A DNA stretch of 64,000 nucleotides from positions 56,979 to 120,978 of the forward strand of contig DASRDU010000115.1 of the NCBI GenBank assembly GCA_035652435.1, in the 5' to 3' direction. A model generated the notes under the pieces. That model searched no databases and was not told the DNA's origin. It saw only the letters and a list, made by a program, of their open reading frames with translations. Positions 44,238 to 55,147 of this stretch are shown piece by piece. How positions within the stretch are numbered: position 1 is the first letter of the stretch; the number at the start of each line of letters is the position of its first letter. This stretch comes from DASRDU01 sp035652435 (lineage in GTDB: Bacteria; Acidobacteriota; Blastocatellia; RBC074). The translations under genes and the position numbers were made by a program.

Positions 44238-44690
44238 CTACTGCTCGACAATATCACTCTTAAGGCTGGCAATCGCGGTCAGCACCTCTTTCTTCTCCCG
44301 CGCCGGCACCTTGAATTTATCGAGCGTCGCGGTCAGATGTCTGACCGAGGTGTCCCAGTCCTTTTCTGTAATCTTCAGCCCCTTGTGCGAGGTCTTCATG
44401 TCACGACCGATGTAATAGCACGGCCCGCCCGTCACTTCGCACAGCTGATCCAGCACGAGCTGGCGAATGCGCCGCTTTGAATTGTCACTCACGCCCATAA
44501 AGAGGCGCTCAAGGCTCTTGTCGGTCGCCAGCCTCCCGATGAATTCGTCGGTCACCGCGGCCAGCGCGTCGTACCCGCCGAGCCGCTGGTAGAGTGTCTT
44601 CTGCTGCGCGGTAATGGTCGTCACGCTGGTGAGCGCGACCAGCACGATGGCCGGCAGCGCCAGCTTTCTGAATGTATAAAGTATCTGCAT
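44238..44690 (-). CDS. Exported group 1 truncated hemoglobin
   Basis: 150 residues. A signal peptide occupies the first 28 (LALPAIVLVALTSVTTITAQ). The rest is a 2-on-2 globin: TLYQRLGGYDALAAVTDEF at the A/B helices and the heme-binding CYYIGRDMKTSHKGLKIT with proximal His102. Most GlbN proteins are cytoplasmic and have Tyr at B10; here the aligned position appears to be Ile (DEFIGRL), so oxygen would not be held by the usual tyrosine. Two cysteines (84, 91) could form a disulfide. GGAGG precedes the ATG. Likely periplasmic NO or O2 chemistry, or heme handling (inference). Confidence 0.88.
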   Translation of the reverse strand: MQILYTFRKLALPAIVLVALTSVTTITAQQKTLYQRLGGYDALAAVTDEFIGRLATDKSLERLFMGVSDNSKRRIRQLVLDQLCEVTGGPCYYIGRDMKTSHKGLKITEKDWDTSVRHLTATLDKFKVPAREKKEVLTAIASLKSDIVEQ

Positions 44691-44792
44691 TGAATTTATC
44701 CTCCAGATGTTTGTGAGTGTAATGCCGATTGAATTGCTGACCCGTGAGCTGTTACGTCAGACGGAGGCCGGGTGGATTTGGGCGGGGGCGGA

Positions 44793-45653
44793 CTATTTTC
44801 GCTCGCAGACCACGATGCGCGAGTAATCCATCGGCGGCGGGCGGCGCGGGCAGTATCGCGCGTGCAGCTCTGACAGCTCGTAATCCCGGAGCAGCGTGAA
44901 ACCGAACGAGGTCAGGTAATCAGCGACCCGCGGCGGCTCAAGCCCGAAAATCCACGGCTCGCCCAGCTGCGCGACGCGGCGGGCTTTGCTGAGGGCATCT
45001 TTGTTGCGGCTCGTCCCGGCGGCAACTTCGGCGAGAATGTAGTCAAAAACCAGCCGTGTGCCGGAACTGCCGAGCCCGGCAATCTGAACGAGCGCCCGCG
45101 CCATCGCCCGTTCCGTCAGGTAATACGTCACCCCGACCCAGACGATCAGCACGCGCCGCGTCGGGTCAAAGCCCGCCTGGCGCAGCCCGGTGCCGACGTC
45201 ATCCCTCTCAAAATCCACCGCGACGAAGCGCACATTCCCGGGCACGCCGAGTCGCGCGAAGCCCGCCCGCTTGAGCGCCTGCGTGGCCGGATGGTCAACT
45301 TCATAGAACGTCACGTCGCGCAGTGACGGTTGAATTCGCAAAGCCATATCATCGAGTCCCGCGCCGAGCATGATGATCTGCGACACCCCTTCGCCCGCCA
45401 GCCTGACCGCCAGATCGTCAACAAAGCGGGCGCGCAGCATCAGGTACTCCTGCCCGCCCGGCGCCCAGCGGTCGAGAAACCGGAGCATCAGGCGTGAGAG
45501 CATCCGCGAACGGGCGATCACCCGGTACCAGCGATTCTTCAGAAAATGCGCGGCGAAAGGGTCGTCGAGGATGCGCCGCGACGGGGGCCGGGCCTGCTCG
45601 ACGGCGCGGGCGAGTGCGACGGCTTCGGCGGTGCGGCTGTAATCCTGTCTCAT
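44793..45653 (-). CDS. Class I SAM-dependent methyltransferase, LCMT-like (TIGR00027 type)
   Basis: A 286-residue protein related to leucine carboxyl methyltransferases. The N-terminus begins SRTAEAVALARAVEQ and has ILDDPFAAHFL, typical of this bacterial family. The SAM-binding motif is IIMLGAGLDDMALRI, with the acidic residue in FYEVDHPATQALK. Substrates in bacteria are unknown and may include polyketide-like or small acid products. It is divergent from the aldolase gene. Confidence 0.88.
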   Translation of the reverse strand: MRQDYSRTAEAVALARAVEQARPPSRRILDDPFAAHFLKNRWYRVIARSRMLSRLMLRFLDRWAPGGQEYLMLRARFVDDLAVRLAGEGVSQIIMLGAGLDDMALRIQPSLRDVTFYEVDHPATQALKRAGFARLGVPGNVRFVAVDFERDDVGTGLRQAGFDPTRRVLIVWVGVTYYLTERAMARALVQIAGLGSSGTRLVFDYILAEVAAGTSRNKDALSKARRVAQLGEPWIFGLEPPRVADYLTSFGFTLLRDYELSELHARYCPRRPPPMDYSRIVVCERK

Positions 45654-45746
45654 CTTCGGTCGTCAGCGGTTCGGTTGCGGGCATCCCGCCCGCCGCCGCT
45701 GTTTACGAACACGCTGGCGCCGGCGGATTCTTTGACTTTGCATTCA

Positions 45747-45775
45747 TTGCAATTCCGGTCAGTCCCACCTAGAAT
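45747..45775 (+). promoter_or_regulatory. Sigma-70 promoter of the aldolase gene
   Basis: TTGCAA (45747-45752), a 17-nt spacer and TAGAAT (45770-45775) make a good promoter. The start point would be near 45782, about 50 nt before the GTG. Confidence 0.65.
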
Positions 45776-45830
45776 CAGCCATCTCACGCGAAACCCAAAA
45801 ATCAAACTCTGCCACCCAGGGAGGTTTATT

Positions 45831-46904
45831 GTGAATATCAAGGATATTGAGCAGTTACTCGGGGAAGAAACACAGTCTCTTCTCTCGCACCAGTGCAAGA
45901 CCATTTCCAAAGAGCATCTGCACCTGCCCGGCCCGGATTTCATTGACCGCGTCTGGGTGGATTCGGACCGCTCGCCGGTCGTGCTGCGCAACCTGCAAAC
46001 ACTTTTCGATCACGGGCGGCTGGCCGGGAGCGGATACGTTTCGATCCTGCCCGTTGATCAGGGCATCGAGCATTCGGCGGGCGGGAGCTTTGCGCCGAAC
46101 CCGATCTACTTCGATCCCGAAAATATCGTCAGGCTGGCGATTGAAGGCGGCTGCAACGCCGTCGCCTCGACGCTCGGCGTGCTGGGCGCGTGTTCGCGCA
46201 AATACGCGCACAAGATTCCGTTCATCGTCAAAATCAACCACAACGAATTTCTGAGCTATCCGAACGCCTTCGACCAGATCCTGTTCGGCAGCGTGGATCA
46301 GGCCTTCGAGATGGGTGCGGTCGGCGTCGGCGCGACGATCTATTTCGGCTCCGACAACTCACGCCGCCAGATCGTCGAAATCAGCGAAGCCTTCCACCGC
46401 GCGCACGAACTCGGCTTGTTTACGGTGCTGTGGTGCTATCTCCGCAACGAAGCATTCAAGACGAAGGAGAAGGATTACCACGTCTCTGCCGATCTCAGTG
46501 GCCAGGCCAATCACCTCGGCGTGACCATCGAGGCCGACATCATTAAGCAGAAACTGCCCGAAAACAACGGCGGTTACCTCGCGCTCAACACGAAGGAAAG
46601 CCCGTACGGGAAGACTGACAAACGCATCTACAGCGAACTGTCATCCGATCACCCGATTGACCTGACGCGCTATCAGCTGGCGAACTGCTACATGGGCCGC
46701 GCCGGCCTGATCAATTCCGGCGGCGCTTCGTCCGGCGAAAGCGATACGAAGGAGGCGGTGAAGACCGCGATCATCAACAAACGCGCGGGCGGCATGGGCC
46801 TGATCTCGGGCCGCAAGGCATTCCAGCGCCCGATGAATGAAGGCGCGGCTCTGCTGCAGGCGGTTCAGGACGTGTACCTCGCCAAAGAGATCACGGTTGC
46901 CTGA
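45831..46904 (+). CDS. fbaB: Class I fructose-bisphosphate aldolase (DhnA/FbaB type)
   Basis: A 357-residue DhnA-type aldolase. The signature blocks are VSILPVDQGIEHSAGGSFAPNP, GCNAVASTLGVLG, the KINHNE segment with a conserved Lys, and GGASSGESDTKEAV with the phosphate-binding loop. It cleaves fructose-1,6-bisphosphate through a Schiff-base lysine in glycolysis and gluconeogenesis. I chose the GTG at 45831 because AGGGAGG lies 6 nt upstream; the frame extends to 45546 across the promoter and the divergent gene. Confidence 0.95.
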   Translation: MNIKDIEQLLGEETQSLLSHQCKTISKEHLHLPGPDFIDRVWVDSDRSPVVLRNLQTLFDHGRLAGSGYVSILPVDQGIEHSAGGSFAPNPIYFDPENIVRLAIEGGCNAVASTLGVLGACSRKYAHKIPFIVKINHNEFLSYPNAFDQILFGSVDQAFEMGAVGVGATIYFGSDNSRRQIVEISEAFHRAHELGLFTVLWCYLRNEAFKTKEKDYHVSADLSGQANHLGVTIEADIIKQKLPENNGGYLALNTKESPYGKTDKRIYSELSSDHPIDLTRYQLANCYMGRAGLINSGGASSGESDTKEAVKTAIINKRAGGMGLISGRKAFQRPMNEGAALLQAVQDVYLAKEITVA

Positions 46905-47023
46905 GGCTCGCGGGGTCTGGAAAACTTGTCTCATCGAATGGTCAGTCAGGCGGGAACACCCTTTCGCCGGCTGGCCATTCTGTTCTCTGCAGCCACCTCC
47001 GGATCAGACCGAAAGGAACAGCC

Positions 47024-47353
47024 ATGAGTGGTATTGCCCGGACACCAGAGCCGCCCTACTACGCAGTCATCTTCACTTCTTTCAGAACCGGGGGCGACAA
47101 CGGCTATAACGAGATGGCCGAGAGGATGGTCGAACTCGCCGCCTCACAGCCGGGCTTTCTCGGGGTCGAATCGGCGCGCGACGGCTTGGGCATTACCGTG
47201 TCGTACTGGGAGAGTCCGGAGGCGATCAGAAACTGGCACCAGCACGCCGAGCATAAGCTGGCACAGCAGAAGGGCTATAAAATCTGGTATCAGTCACACA
47301 AAACGCGCGTCTGCCGGGTTGAGCGCGATTACGGCTTCGAGCGCGCCTCCTGA
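47024..47353 (+). CDS. Antibiotic biosynthesis monooxygenase (ABM) domain protein
   Basis: A 109-residue single-domain protein of the dimeric ferredoxin-like ABM fold: YYAVIFTSFRTGGDNGYNEMAERMVELAASQPGFLGVESARDGLGITVSYWESPEAIRNWHQHAEHKLAQQKG. It resembles the YqjZ-like stand-alone group rather than heme-degrading IsdG. Members act on quinones, polyketides or heme, or have no known reaction. AAGGAAC lies upstream of the ATG. It is 119 nt after the aldolase and could be read through from it. Confidence 0.88.
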   Translation: MSGIARTPEPPYYAVIFTSFRTGGDNGYNEMAERMVELAASQPGFLGVESARDGLGITVSYWESPEAIRNWHQHAEHKLAQQKGYKIWYQSHKTRVCRVERDYGFERAS

Positions 47354-47387
47354 CCGGAGTTTCCCGCGAAGTCGCTGAGGCGATAAT

Positions 47388-48278
47388 TCAGGCGGAGTCC
47401 TGAAGGTGGCGGACTTCGATCACGCCGTCGCGGATGTGGAGGTCGCGCTGCGGGTACGGCATTTCGATCTTGTGTTCACTGAAGGCGGCATAGATCGCAA
47501 AGTTGAGCGCGCTGATGAGCTTCCCCTTGCGGTGTACCAGACTGGTCGTCCACGGGCGCAGTTCAAATTTCAGGCCGCTCTCGCCGAACCCGATGAAACG
47601 AACCGCCGGGGCGGGCTCATCGAGGACGTCAGGGTCTTCCTTCGCCACCTGCAGCAACAGTTTTTCCACCAGCCTCGCGTCGCTGCCGTAAGCCACGCTC
47701 ACCGGCACCCTGAGACGCACCTTTTCGTCCCTGTATTTCCAGTTGATAATCAACTCGGTAATGAATCTGGAATTGGGGACGATGATCGTGATGTTGTCGT
47801 TGGTCAGCACGGTCGTGCTGCGCGCGCCGATTGCGATGACGTCGCCTTCGACGTTGCCGACTTCGATCCGGTCGCCGATCTTGATCGGGCGCTCGAAAAG
47901 GATGATCAGGCCGCTGATGAAATTGCTGGCGACGTTCTGCAGCCCGAAGCCGATGCCGATGCCCACCGCGCCCGCGATCACGTTGAGCGTCGTCAGGTTG
48001 ATGCCGACGGTCTGGAGGATGATGAGAAGGCCGACGAGCAGGAAGAGGTAGCGCGTGATTGAGCCCACCGCCTGCCGCGCGCCGATGTCGAGCCGGCTCC
48101 TGATGAGCAGCTTCTCGACCAGCCAGCTCCTGAGCTTCCCGGCGGAGTAAAAGAGCAGCAGCAGGAGGAGGATGAAATAAAGCAACGTCCACAGCGTGAT
48201 GGATGTTTCGCCCAGTCTGAGCAGCGGGAAATCGAGTAACCCTTTGATCTTTCCAAGCCACTGCTGAAAGACTTCCAC
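47388..48278 (-). CDS. MscS-family small-conductance mechanosensitive channel
   Basis: About 296 residues. The pore helix is clear (VIAGAVGIGIGFGLQNVASNFISGLIILFERPIKIGDRIEVG), followed by the beta domain (GDVIAIGARSTTVLTNDNITIIVPNSRFI) and the C-terminal vestibule. Two or three membrane helices precede the pore helix. It releases solutes upon osmotic downshock. I prefer GTG 48278 because GGGGGAAGG sits just upstream; the frame is open to ATG 48335. Confidence 0.92.
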   Translation of the reverse strand: MEVFQQWLGKIKGLLDFPLLRLGETSITLWTLLYFILLLLLLFYSAGKLRSWLVEKLLIRSRLDIGARQAVGSITRYLFLLVGLLIILQTVGINLTTLNVIAGAVGIGIGFGLQNVASNFISGLIILFERPIKIGDRIEVGNVEGDVIAIGARSTTVLTNDNITIIVPNSRFITELIINWKYRDEKVRLRVPVSVAYGSDARLVEKLLLQVAKEDPDVLDEPAPAVRFIGFGESGLKFELRPWTTSLVHRKGKLISALNFAIYAAFSEHKIEMPYPQRDLHIRDGVIEVRHLQDSA

Positions 48279-48799
48279 AACCCTTCCCCCTTCCGGCGCG
48301 GGCGGATTCAATTGCCGGCTTGTCCGTCTAGCCAACCTCCCCAGTCAGGCTGCTGCCACAGGAAACCGGGTTGACCTGAACGCCCTACTGTGAATCAGAA
48401 CAAACCCAAGGTGTCTGTATACAATACTTCAGACGGATTTTTGAAGCTGACTTATTGTAAGTCATTGATTCATCTTGATGGGGAATAAAACTAAAACCGG
48501 TGACACCCCGGACTTCCGGTTTATTCGCTGCGACCACCCTGAGTTTTTTATTTTCACAGAACCTGCATGCCTGAAAAACGCCCGGATTACTGGTCGCCAG
48601 CATCCTCAGGCAAATCCATGAGCCTGATGGCTGAATCACTCAACGGAGTTGGGGATCAACAAACCTGCAACCGGGTTTCCGGGGCCGGCGTTTATGTTTT
48701 TTTCACGGCAGAAACAGCTGAGAGTGAGTAAAAACTCAAGCGAAGTTCCCTGAAATGGGGTAGAATGCCCGGAGTTGTTTTTAACGGAGGTACACGACA
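48279..48799. other. Intergenic region upstream of ftsH, about 520 bp, relatively AT-rich
   Basis: This is the longest gap in the window and is visibly richer in A/T than its surroundings. I see an AAACCGG/CCGGTTT inverted repeat near 48497-48525, a possible -10 box TAGAAT at 48761-48766 without a good -35, and GGAGG at 48786-48790 for ftsH. An 84-codon open frame on the minus strand (48385-48639) looks non-coding. The region may contain a small RNA or a regulated ftsH promoter. Confidence 0.45.
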
Positions 48800-50719
<1,920 letters not shown>

Positions 50720-50742
50720 GAACCCGAAGCAGGAAGCCAGAC

Positions 50743-50789
50743 AAAAAACGCGGCGTGGCAGGAAGCAAACCTGCCCGCCGCGTTTTTTT
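50743..50789. terminator. Bidirectional intrinsic terminator between ftsH and tRNA-Arg
   Basis: AAAAAACGCGGCG (50743-50755) pairs with CGCCGCGTTTTTT (50776-50788), enclosing an inner GGCAGG/CCTGCC stem. The T-run after it serves ftsH on the plus strand, and the A-run becomes a U-tract for the minus-strand tRNA. Confidence 0.9.
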
Positions 50790-50796
50790 ATAGTAC

Positions 50797-50873
50797 TGGC
50801 GCGCCCGGGGTGACTCGAACACCCGGCCTACAGATCCGAAGTCTGCCGCTCTATCCAACTGAGCTACGGGCGC
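50797..50873 (-). tRNA. tRNA-Arg (anticodon TCG)
   Basis: A 77-nt cloverleaf on the minus strand. The acceptor stem GCGCCCG/CGGGCGC is at 50867-50873 and 50801-50807. The D arm contains AGCTCAGTTGGATAGAGC. The anticodon stem GCAGA/TCTGT encloses loop CTTCGGA, so the anticodon is TCG (codon CGA and wobble partners). The T arm carries GTTCGAGTC, and a discriminator G with encoded CCA ends at 50797. Confidence 0.95.
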
Positions 50874-50888
50874 GCAATTTCGAGGCTC

Positions 50889-50917
50889 ATTCTGTCCGAC
50901 ACCCTGCCAATCGTCAA
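50889..50917 (-). promoter_or_regulatory. Promoter of tRNA-Arg
   Basis: On the minus strand TTGACG (50912-50917), a 17-nt spacer and CAGAAT (50889-50894) lie just upstream of the tRNA 5' end at 50873. Confidence 0.7.
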
Positions 50918-50994
50918 GCACCTCTGACAGACAGCGGGTAAGTCCGGAAGCCGCTGCCTGACAGGAGAATCAGGATGAGCGCGGACAGACTTCG

Positions 50995-53900
50995 TTATCC
51001 TCTCACTGAATCCCTGTCAGTCGTCGTTTCATTCAAAAACCACGCCTGCGCTATCAAGCTTGCTTCTTCCACCAGCCGACACTTCAGCAACATCGCATGC
51101 AGGTCGCGCGCCGGGGCGCGGCGGGCGCGCGTGATGGCCAAGCGGCGCGCGGCATCGTCTTCTTCCGGCTGATTGCGAATTTCATCGAGCAGCGCGACAC
51201 AACGGCGCAATGCTTCCAGCGCGCGATTCTGCGCCGGCTTCTCTTTGCCGGCCGCTTCCAGCACTTCAGCCAGCGCACGGTATGCGCGCCAGCGTTCGCC
51301 TGATTCAGACTCGTCAAGCAGCTCGATTGCGCGCCCAATGGCTTCCAGCCCCTGTCGCGGTCGCCCCGATCCGGCGAGCGCGCGAGCCTGCTCGATCAAT
51401 GCGACGCCGAGGCCGTCGCGATTTTTCAACTCCGTGGCAATCACCACGGCCTCGGTAGTCAGTTGCAAAGCGGTCTGGTAATTCTGTTCGGCGATTTTCA
51501 GACGCGCGAGGTCGGTCAGGACGCGGAATTCATCGTCGCGGTCACCGACTTCGCGAACCAGGCCGAGCGATTCTTCCAGTAACGAGGCAGCCAGTTCGGC
51601 GCGGCGCGATTCACAGTAAGCGCGGCCCAGCAGCCACATCGCCTCGGATTCGAGGTGGATGTCGCCAATCGCGTGGGCGCTCGCGCGGGCGCGCTCAAGC
51701 ATTTCGGCGCCTTCGTCATAAAGCCCCTGCGCGACGCGCGCCTGCCCGAGGCCCATCTCCATCTGCGCCACGCCGCGGGCGTCGCCCACACTGTGGAAGT
51801 CATTGCGGGCGCGCAGCGCAAGGCTGATGGCGGTTTCGTAACGGCCGCGACTCAGGTCGGCCCAGTGCCGGCGGCGCAGCAGCAGCGCGCGCCGCTGCAC
51901 GTCACCGATGTTGCCCATGTAATCCACGGCGCGTTCGAGCAGCGGCACGCCTTCGGTGTAATGGCCCTGCAACGCGCGCGCCCAGCCGAGCAGGCCGAAG
52001 GCGATGGCCGCGATCTGGCTGTTGAGCGCGATGCCTTCGAGCGATTGTTCGGCCAGCCGGGCCGCCTCCTCGTAATGGCCGAGCCGCACCTGGATGCCGC
52101 CCAGCTGAATCAGCGTGAGCGCGACGCCCTCCTGGTCGTTCATCTGGCGGTAAAGTTCCAGCGCCTGCTCGGTCGAAATCCCGGCCTCGCGATACGTACT
52201 CAGACCCATGCGCGTCTGGCCCTGCTGCAGGAGCGCGACGGCGAGGGCGCCACGATCATTGAGCGCATTCGCGAGCGCGACAGCTTCGCCGTAGGCGGCC
52301 TCGGATTCCTTCAGCCTGCCGACGGCGTAATAAGTTTCGCCGACGCCGAACAGCAGCCGCAGGCGGTCAACGGGGGCGAGCTGGTTTTCGCCAGCACGAC
52401 TGAGTTCCTCGGCGGCGCGGTTGGCGCGTTCAATACAGGACATAGCTTCACTCCAGTGCCAGCGGCTGCTGGCGGCCTCCCAGGCGCGCATGCTCCACTC
52501 GAAGGTGCGTGACACGTCGCCGGCGGCTTCGTAATGTGCGCTGAGTGCGTCGGCGACGCGCTCGGCTTCGGCGGCATAAACTGTTTCGATGGCCTGCGCG
52601 GCCTGCAAGTGCAGCCGTTTGCGCCGGCGTACCGGCAGGTCGTCGTAAAGTACATGCCGCAGGATCGTGTGATAAAAGCGCCCGTCGTTGCCGGCCGAAA
52701 CCCCGCGTTCAGACAGGACGCCGCGCCGCACGCCTTCATAAAGTAATCGCTCAATTTCCCCTTCACCCTGCCCGGTCATTTGCGCCAGCGTTGCCACGCG
52801 GAATTCATCGCCCAGCACCGCCGCGCATTCGGCCATCCCACGCACTTCCTCTGACAGGCGATCCAGCTGGGCCTGCGCAGCCATCACAATCGTGTCGGGC
52901 AGGTGCAGGTCTTTAATGCCGTGCCAGTGCCATGACGATTGCGCAAAGGTGATTACGCCTTCGGCCACGAGCAGGCGCAGCATTTCGGTCAGGAAGTAAG
53001 GATTGCCGCCGGTCACGCGGTGCAGCGTCTGCAAGTCCTGCGGCGGGATTTGCAGATTGCCGACCTTCTCACCCAGCGCAGCCTCAATCGCGGCGCGGCA
53101 TGACACTTCATCCAGCGGCCTGAGCGCGAGGCTGGTGTAGCTGCGGTAACTCGCCTGCTTCTTCAGCCAGTCGGCCAGCGGGTGATCGCGATCAGTCGCG
53201 GCTTCGGCGCGCGCGAGTCCGACGATCATCAGCGGCTCGCTCTGCAGCGTGCGCATCAGATAGCCGACACAATCACGGCTCGCTTCATCGGCCCACTGTA
53301 AATCATCGAGGACGAGGACGAGCGGGCGATCCCGGCTGACGCGGATGAAGCACTGGCTGATCGGGACAATCGCGCGCGAAGTGCTGCTGGAGAGCGGGCC
53401 GGTTTCGCGCCGCCACGCGAGCGAACCGGTCGCGAGCGGCCCGGTCGTCCCCGTGGCGCGCGTTTCGGCCATGACTCTCGCATCAACGAACAATTCCTCC
53501 GGCAGCATCACGCCGAGCTGCGTCATGGCCAGCACGCGCAGATCGCACGCCTCGCTCTTCTCTTTCCCCCCGCACAGCGCAGTCCGCAGCAGATCGAGCA
53601 GGACTTCGTATGGGGCGAGGCGACTGGCCTGATAATCGAAGAACCGCGCCGACAGACACAGCGCGCCCTGCTCGCGCACCCAGCGCCCGAATTCGCGCGC
53701 CAGCTGCGTCTTGCCGATGCCGGGTTCGCCGATCAGCAGCACCGGGTGGCCGTGGCCTTCGAGCGTGTGGTGGTATTCGCCCTGCAACATGGCGAGTTCC
53801 GCTTCGCGCCCAACCATCTGGTTGTAATCGGGGACTCCGGTGACAATGACTTCGAGCGCGCGTCCCGGGGCGGCAGGCTGGCTTTGCATCGCAGGAGCAA

Positions 53901-54294
53901 AAGCCCCGGCCGGCATCCCCTGCTTTGCCTCATTTCCGTCAACTGAGTTATTGCCGGCCGCAGCCGCCGGGCCCCGGGTGACGGGGGCGATGAAGCGGTA
54001 GCCGCGCCCGTGATAGGTTTCGATGTAACGTGATTCCTCGGCCGCGTCGCCCAGCGCCCGCCGCGCCTGCGAGATGGCCCGCTTCAGGACGCCGTCGGTC
54101 GTGAAAGTGTCGGGCCAGACGGCTTCGAGCAATTCCTCCCGGGTCACCACGCGCTCGTGATTTTCCGCGAGGTAGCGCAGCACCTGCACGGCCCGCCGTT
54201 CGAGCGAGACAATCGCCTTGTCGCGGTACAGCAGATCCACATTGGCCGGGATGTGAAACGGGGGAAACAGCAGAGAAGTTGATGCTTGTGACAT
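50995..54294 (-). CDS. OmpR-type winged-helix / STAND ATPase / TPR transcriptional regulator
   Basis: About 1,099 residues. The N-terminal 100 residues are an OmpR/PhoB-type winged helix (VSLERRAVQVLRYLAENHERVVTREELLEAVWPDTFTTDGVLKRAISQARRALGD, then YIETYHGRGYRFIAPV). A STAND/AAA_16-type ATPase follows (Walker A GEPGIGKTQLARE, Walker B LVLVLDDLQWADEAS, then TGGNPYFLTEMLRLL). The C-terminal half is a helical TPR array. Such proteins resemble MalT/adenylate-cyclase-linked regulators in which a ligand opens the NTPase switch. ATG 54294 has GGAG 8 nt upstream; the frame extends to 54333. Ligand and targets are unknown. Confidence 0.92.
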   Translation of the reverse strand: MSQASTSLLFPPFHIPANVDLLYRDKAIVSLERRAVQVLRYLAENHERVVTREELLEAVWPDTFTTDGVLKRAISQARRALGDAAEESRYIETYHGRGYRFIAPVTRGPAAAAGNNSVDGNEAKQGMPAGAFAPAMQSQPAAPGRALEVIVTGVPDYNQMVGREAELAMLQGEYHHTLEGHGHPVLLIGEPGIGKTQLAREFGRWVREQGALCLSARFFDYQASRLAPYEVLLDLLRTALCGGKEKSEACDLRVLAMTQLGVMLPEELFVDARVMAETRATGTTGPLATGSLAWRRETGPLSSSTSRAIVPISQCFIRVSRDRPLVLVLDDLQWADEASRDCVGYLMRTLQSEPLMIVGLARAEAATDRDHPLADWLKKQASYRSYTSLALRPLDEVSCRAAIEAALGEKVGNLQIPPQDLQTLHRVTGGNPYFLTEMLRLLVAEGVITFAQSSWHWHGIKDLHLPDTIVMAAQAQLDRLSEEVRGMAECAAVLGDEFRVATLAQMTGQGEGEIERLLYEGVRRGVLSERGVSAGNDGRFYHTILRHVLYDDLPVRRRKRLHLQAAQAIETVYAAEAERVADALSAHYEAAGDVSRTFEWSMRAWEAASSRWHWSEAMSCIERANRAAEELSRAGENQLAPVDRLRLLFGVGETYYAVGRLKESEAAYGEAVALANALNDRGALAVALLQQGQTRMGLSTYREAGISTEQALELYRQMNDQEGVALTLIQLGGIQVRLGHYEEAARLAEQSLEGIALNSQIAAIAFGLLGWARALQGHYTEGVPLLERAVDYMGNIGDVQRRALLLRRRHWADLSRGRYETAISLALRARNDFHSVGDARGVAQMEMGLGQARVAQGLYDEGAEMLERARASAHAIGDIHLESEAMWLLGRAYCESRRAELAASLLEESLGLVREVGDRDDEFRVLTDLARLKIAEQNYQTALQLTTEAVVIATELKNRDGLGVALIEQARALAGSGRPRQGLEAIGRAIELLDESESGERWRAYRALAEVLEAAGKEKPAQNRALEALRRCVALLDEIRNQPEEDDAARRLAITRARRAPARDLHAMLLKCRLVEEASLIAQAWFLNETTTDRDSVRG

Positions 54295-54651
54295 TACCGT
54301 GGCTCCGGTTGCTCCTGAGATGAGGTTGTCCATTACTGCTTCGTCGAATGCGCGGTGAGAATAGATTGTTTCCGACCCGGCGGGCAGAGCATATCTGTGC
54401 GTTTTTTTGAAGAGAGCGGTCAGTCGTCAGCGGGCATCTCTCCCCCTGCCGGAATCCGATCAATGCAATAACCTGAGATTGCGGGAATGGGAAGCGGGAA
54501 AGACCTGAAAGCTGACCGCTGGTGGCCACCGGCTTATGAAAATCTGATTCGGTTTCATGAAAACCAGAAGGCGAGCCATTGCTGACCAGCCGCCCCGAGG
54601 GTGGAACAGGATTTGCTTTCTGGTTATCAGGAACTGGATAAAGGAGGAGAC
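54295..54651. other. Intergenic region, about 355 bp
   Basis: This divergent region separates the STAND regulator from a small membrane protein. It contains GCTGACCGCT-type words (54501-54520 and 54417-54432) like those in the sufS-sufU repeat, but no complete hairpin. I see no reliable promoter boxes and no credible gene. Confidence 0.4.
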
Positions 54652-54894
54652 ATGCTGATACTCCTACTCATAATTGTGTTCGCGGTCTGGCTCTTCAGCT
54701 GGGGCGGCCCCCGGTACTACCCGGCCTATACCACCCGCTACCGCCGCTATCCCCTGTGGGGCGGGAGGTCGAACATTCTCCTGGCGATCCTGGGGGTCGT
54801 CCTGCTGCTCTGGCTGCTGGGCTATATCCACATCGCCGGGCTGCCTTCGCCGCTGGCAACGCGCCATTCGGGGCCTGTGCTGAGGGTGCCGTAG
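54652..54894 (+). CDS. Small hydrophobic membrane protein, DUF3309-like
   Basis: 80 residues with two membrane helices (MLILLLIIVFAVWLFSWGG and NILLAILGVVLLLWLLGYI) separated by a Tyr/Arg-rich loop (PRYYPAYTTRYRRYPLWGGRS). The pattern recalls the very small DUF3309 proteins, with a longer loop. AAGGAGGA directly precedes the ATG at 54652, which decides the start over an in-frame GTG at 54601. Function unknown; such peptides often respond to envelope stress. Confidence 0.65.
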   Translation: MLILLLIIVFAVWLFSWGGPRYYPAYTTRYRRYPLWGGRSNILLAILGVVLLLWLLGYIHIAGLPSPLATRHSGPVLRVP

Positions 54895-55147
54895 ACTGAT
54901 GGCTGACGGCACTGAGATATTGTGCGGGTCGGCTTCGGCGATGAGACGGGCGCGCGCTGGTTTTACGACCGCTGCTCGCAGCCGAAGAAGCAGCTATTCG
55001 CGGGCGAAGGGACTAACGTGAGGCAGGCGCCGTGTGCGGCTGATCGGATTGCGTCCGAAGGGAGTGAGATCACTGCCCGCGCTTGTGATAAAAGGCGAGC
55101 CGTCGCTGGCTCGCCCACAGTATGATTCATCACTCTTCATAAGGAGT
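54895..55147. other. Non-coding stretch with a small hairpin
   Basis: I find no supported gene between the small membrane protein and the doubtful frame at 55148. The only structure is the GGCGAGCC/GGCTCGCC hairpin at 55094-55115, listed separately. Confidence 0.4.
55094..55115. repeat. GGCGAG-type hairpin, copy 1
   Basis: Arms GGCGAGCC (55094-55101) and GGCTCGCC (55108-55115) surround GTCGCT. A close relative occurs at 61929-61951, with similar A-rich sequence before it, which suggests a dispersed family. Confidence 0.5.

Noticed and set aside
48385..48639. 84-codon minus-strand frame upstream of ftsH
   Set aside because: No ribosome site, no recognised motif, odd composition; region looks like promoter or non-coding DNA.
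50797..50873. Reading the tRNA anticodon as CGG (proline)
   Set aside because: That register breaks the anticodon stem; GCAGA/TCTGT pairing places TCG at positions 34-36, and the body matches tRNA-Arg.
54922..55125. 67-codon plus-strand frame
   Set aside because: GTG start without ribosome site, overlaps the GGCGAG hairpin and resembles no family.
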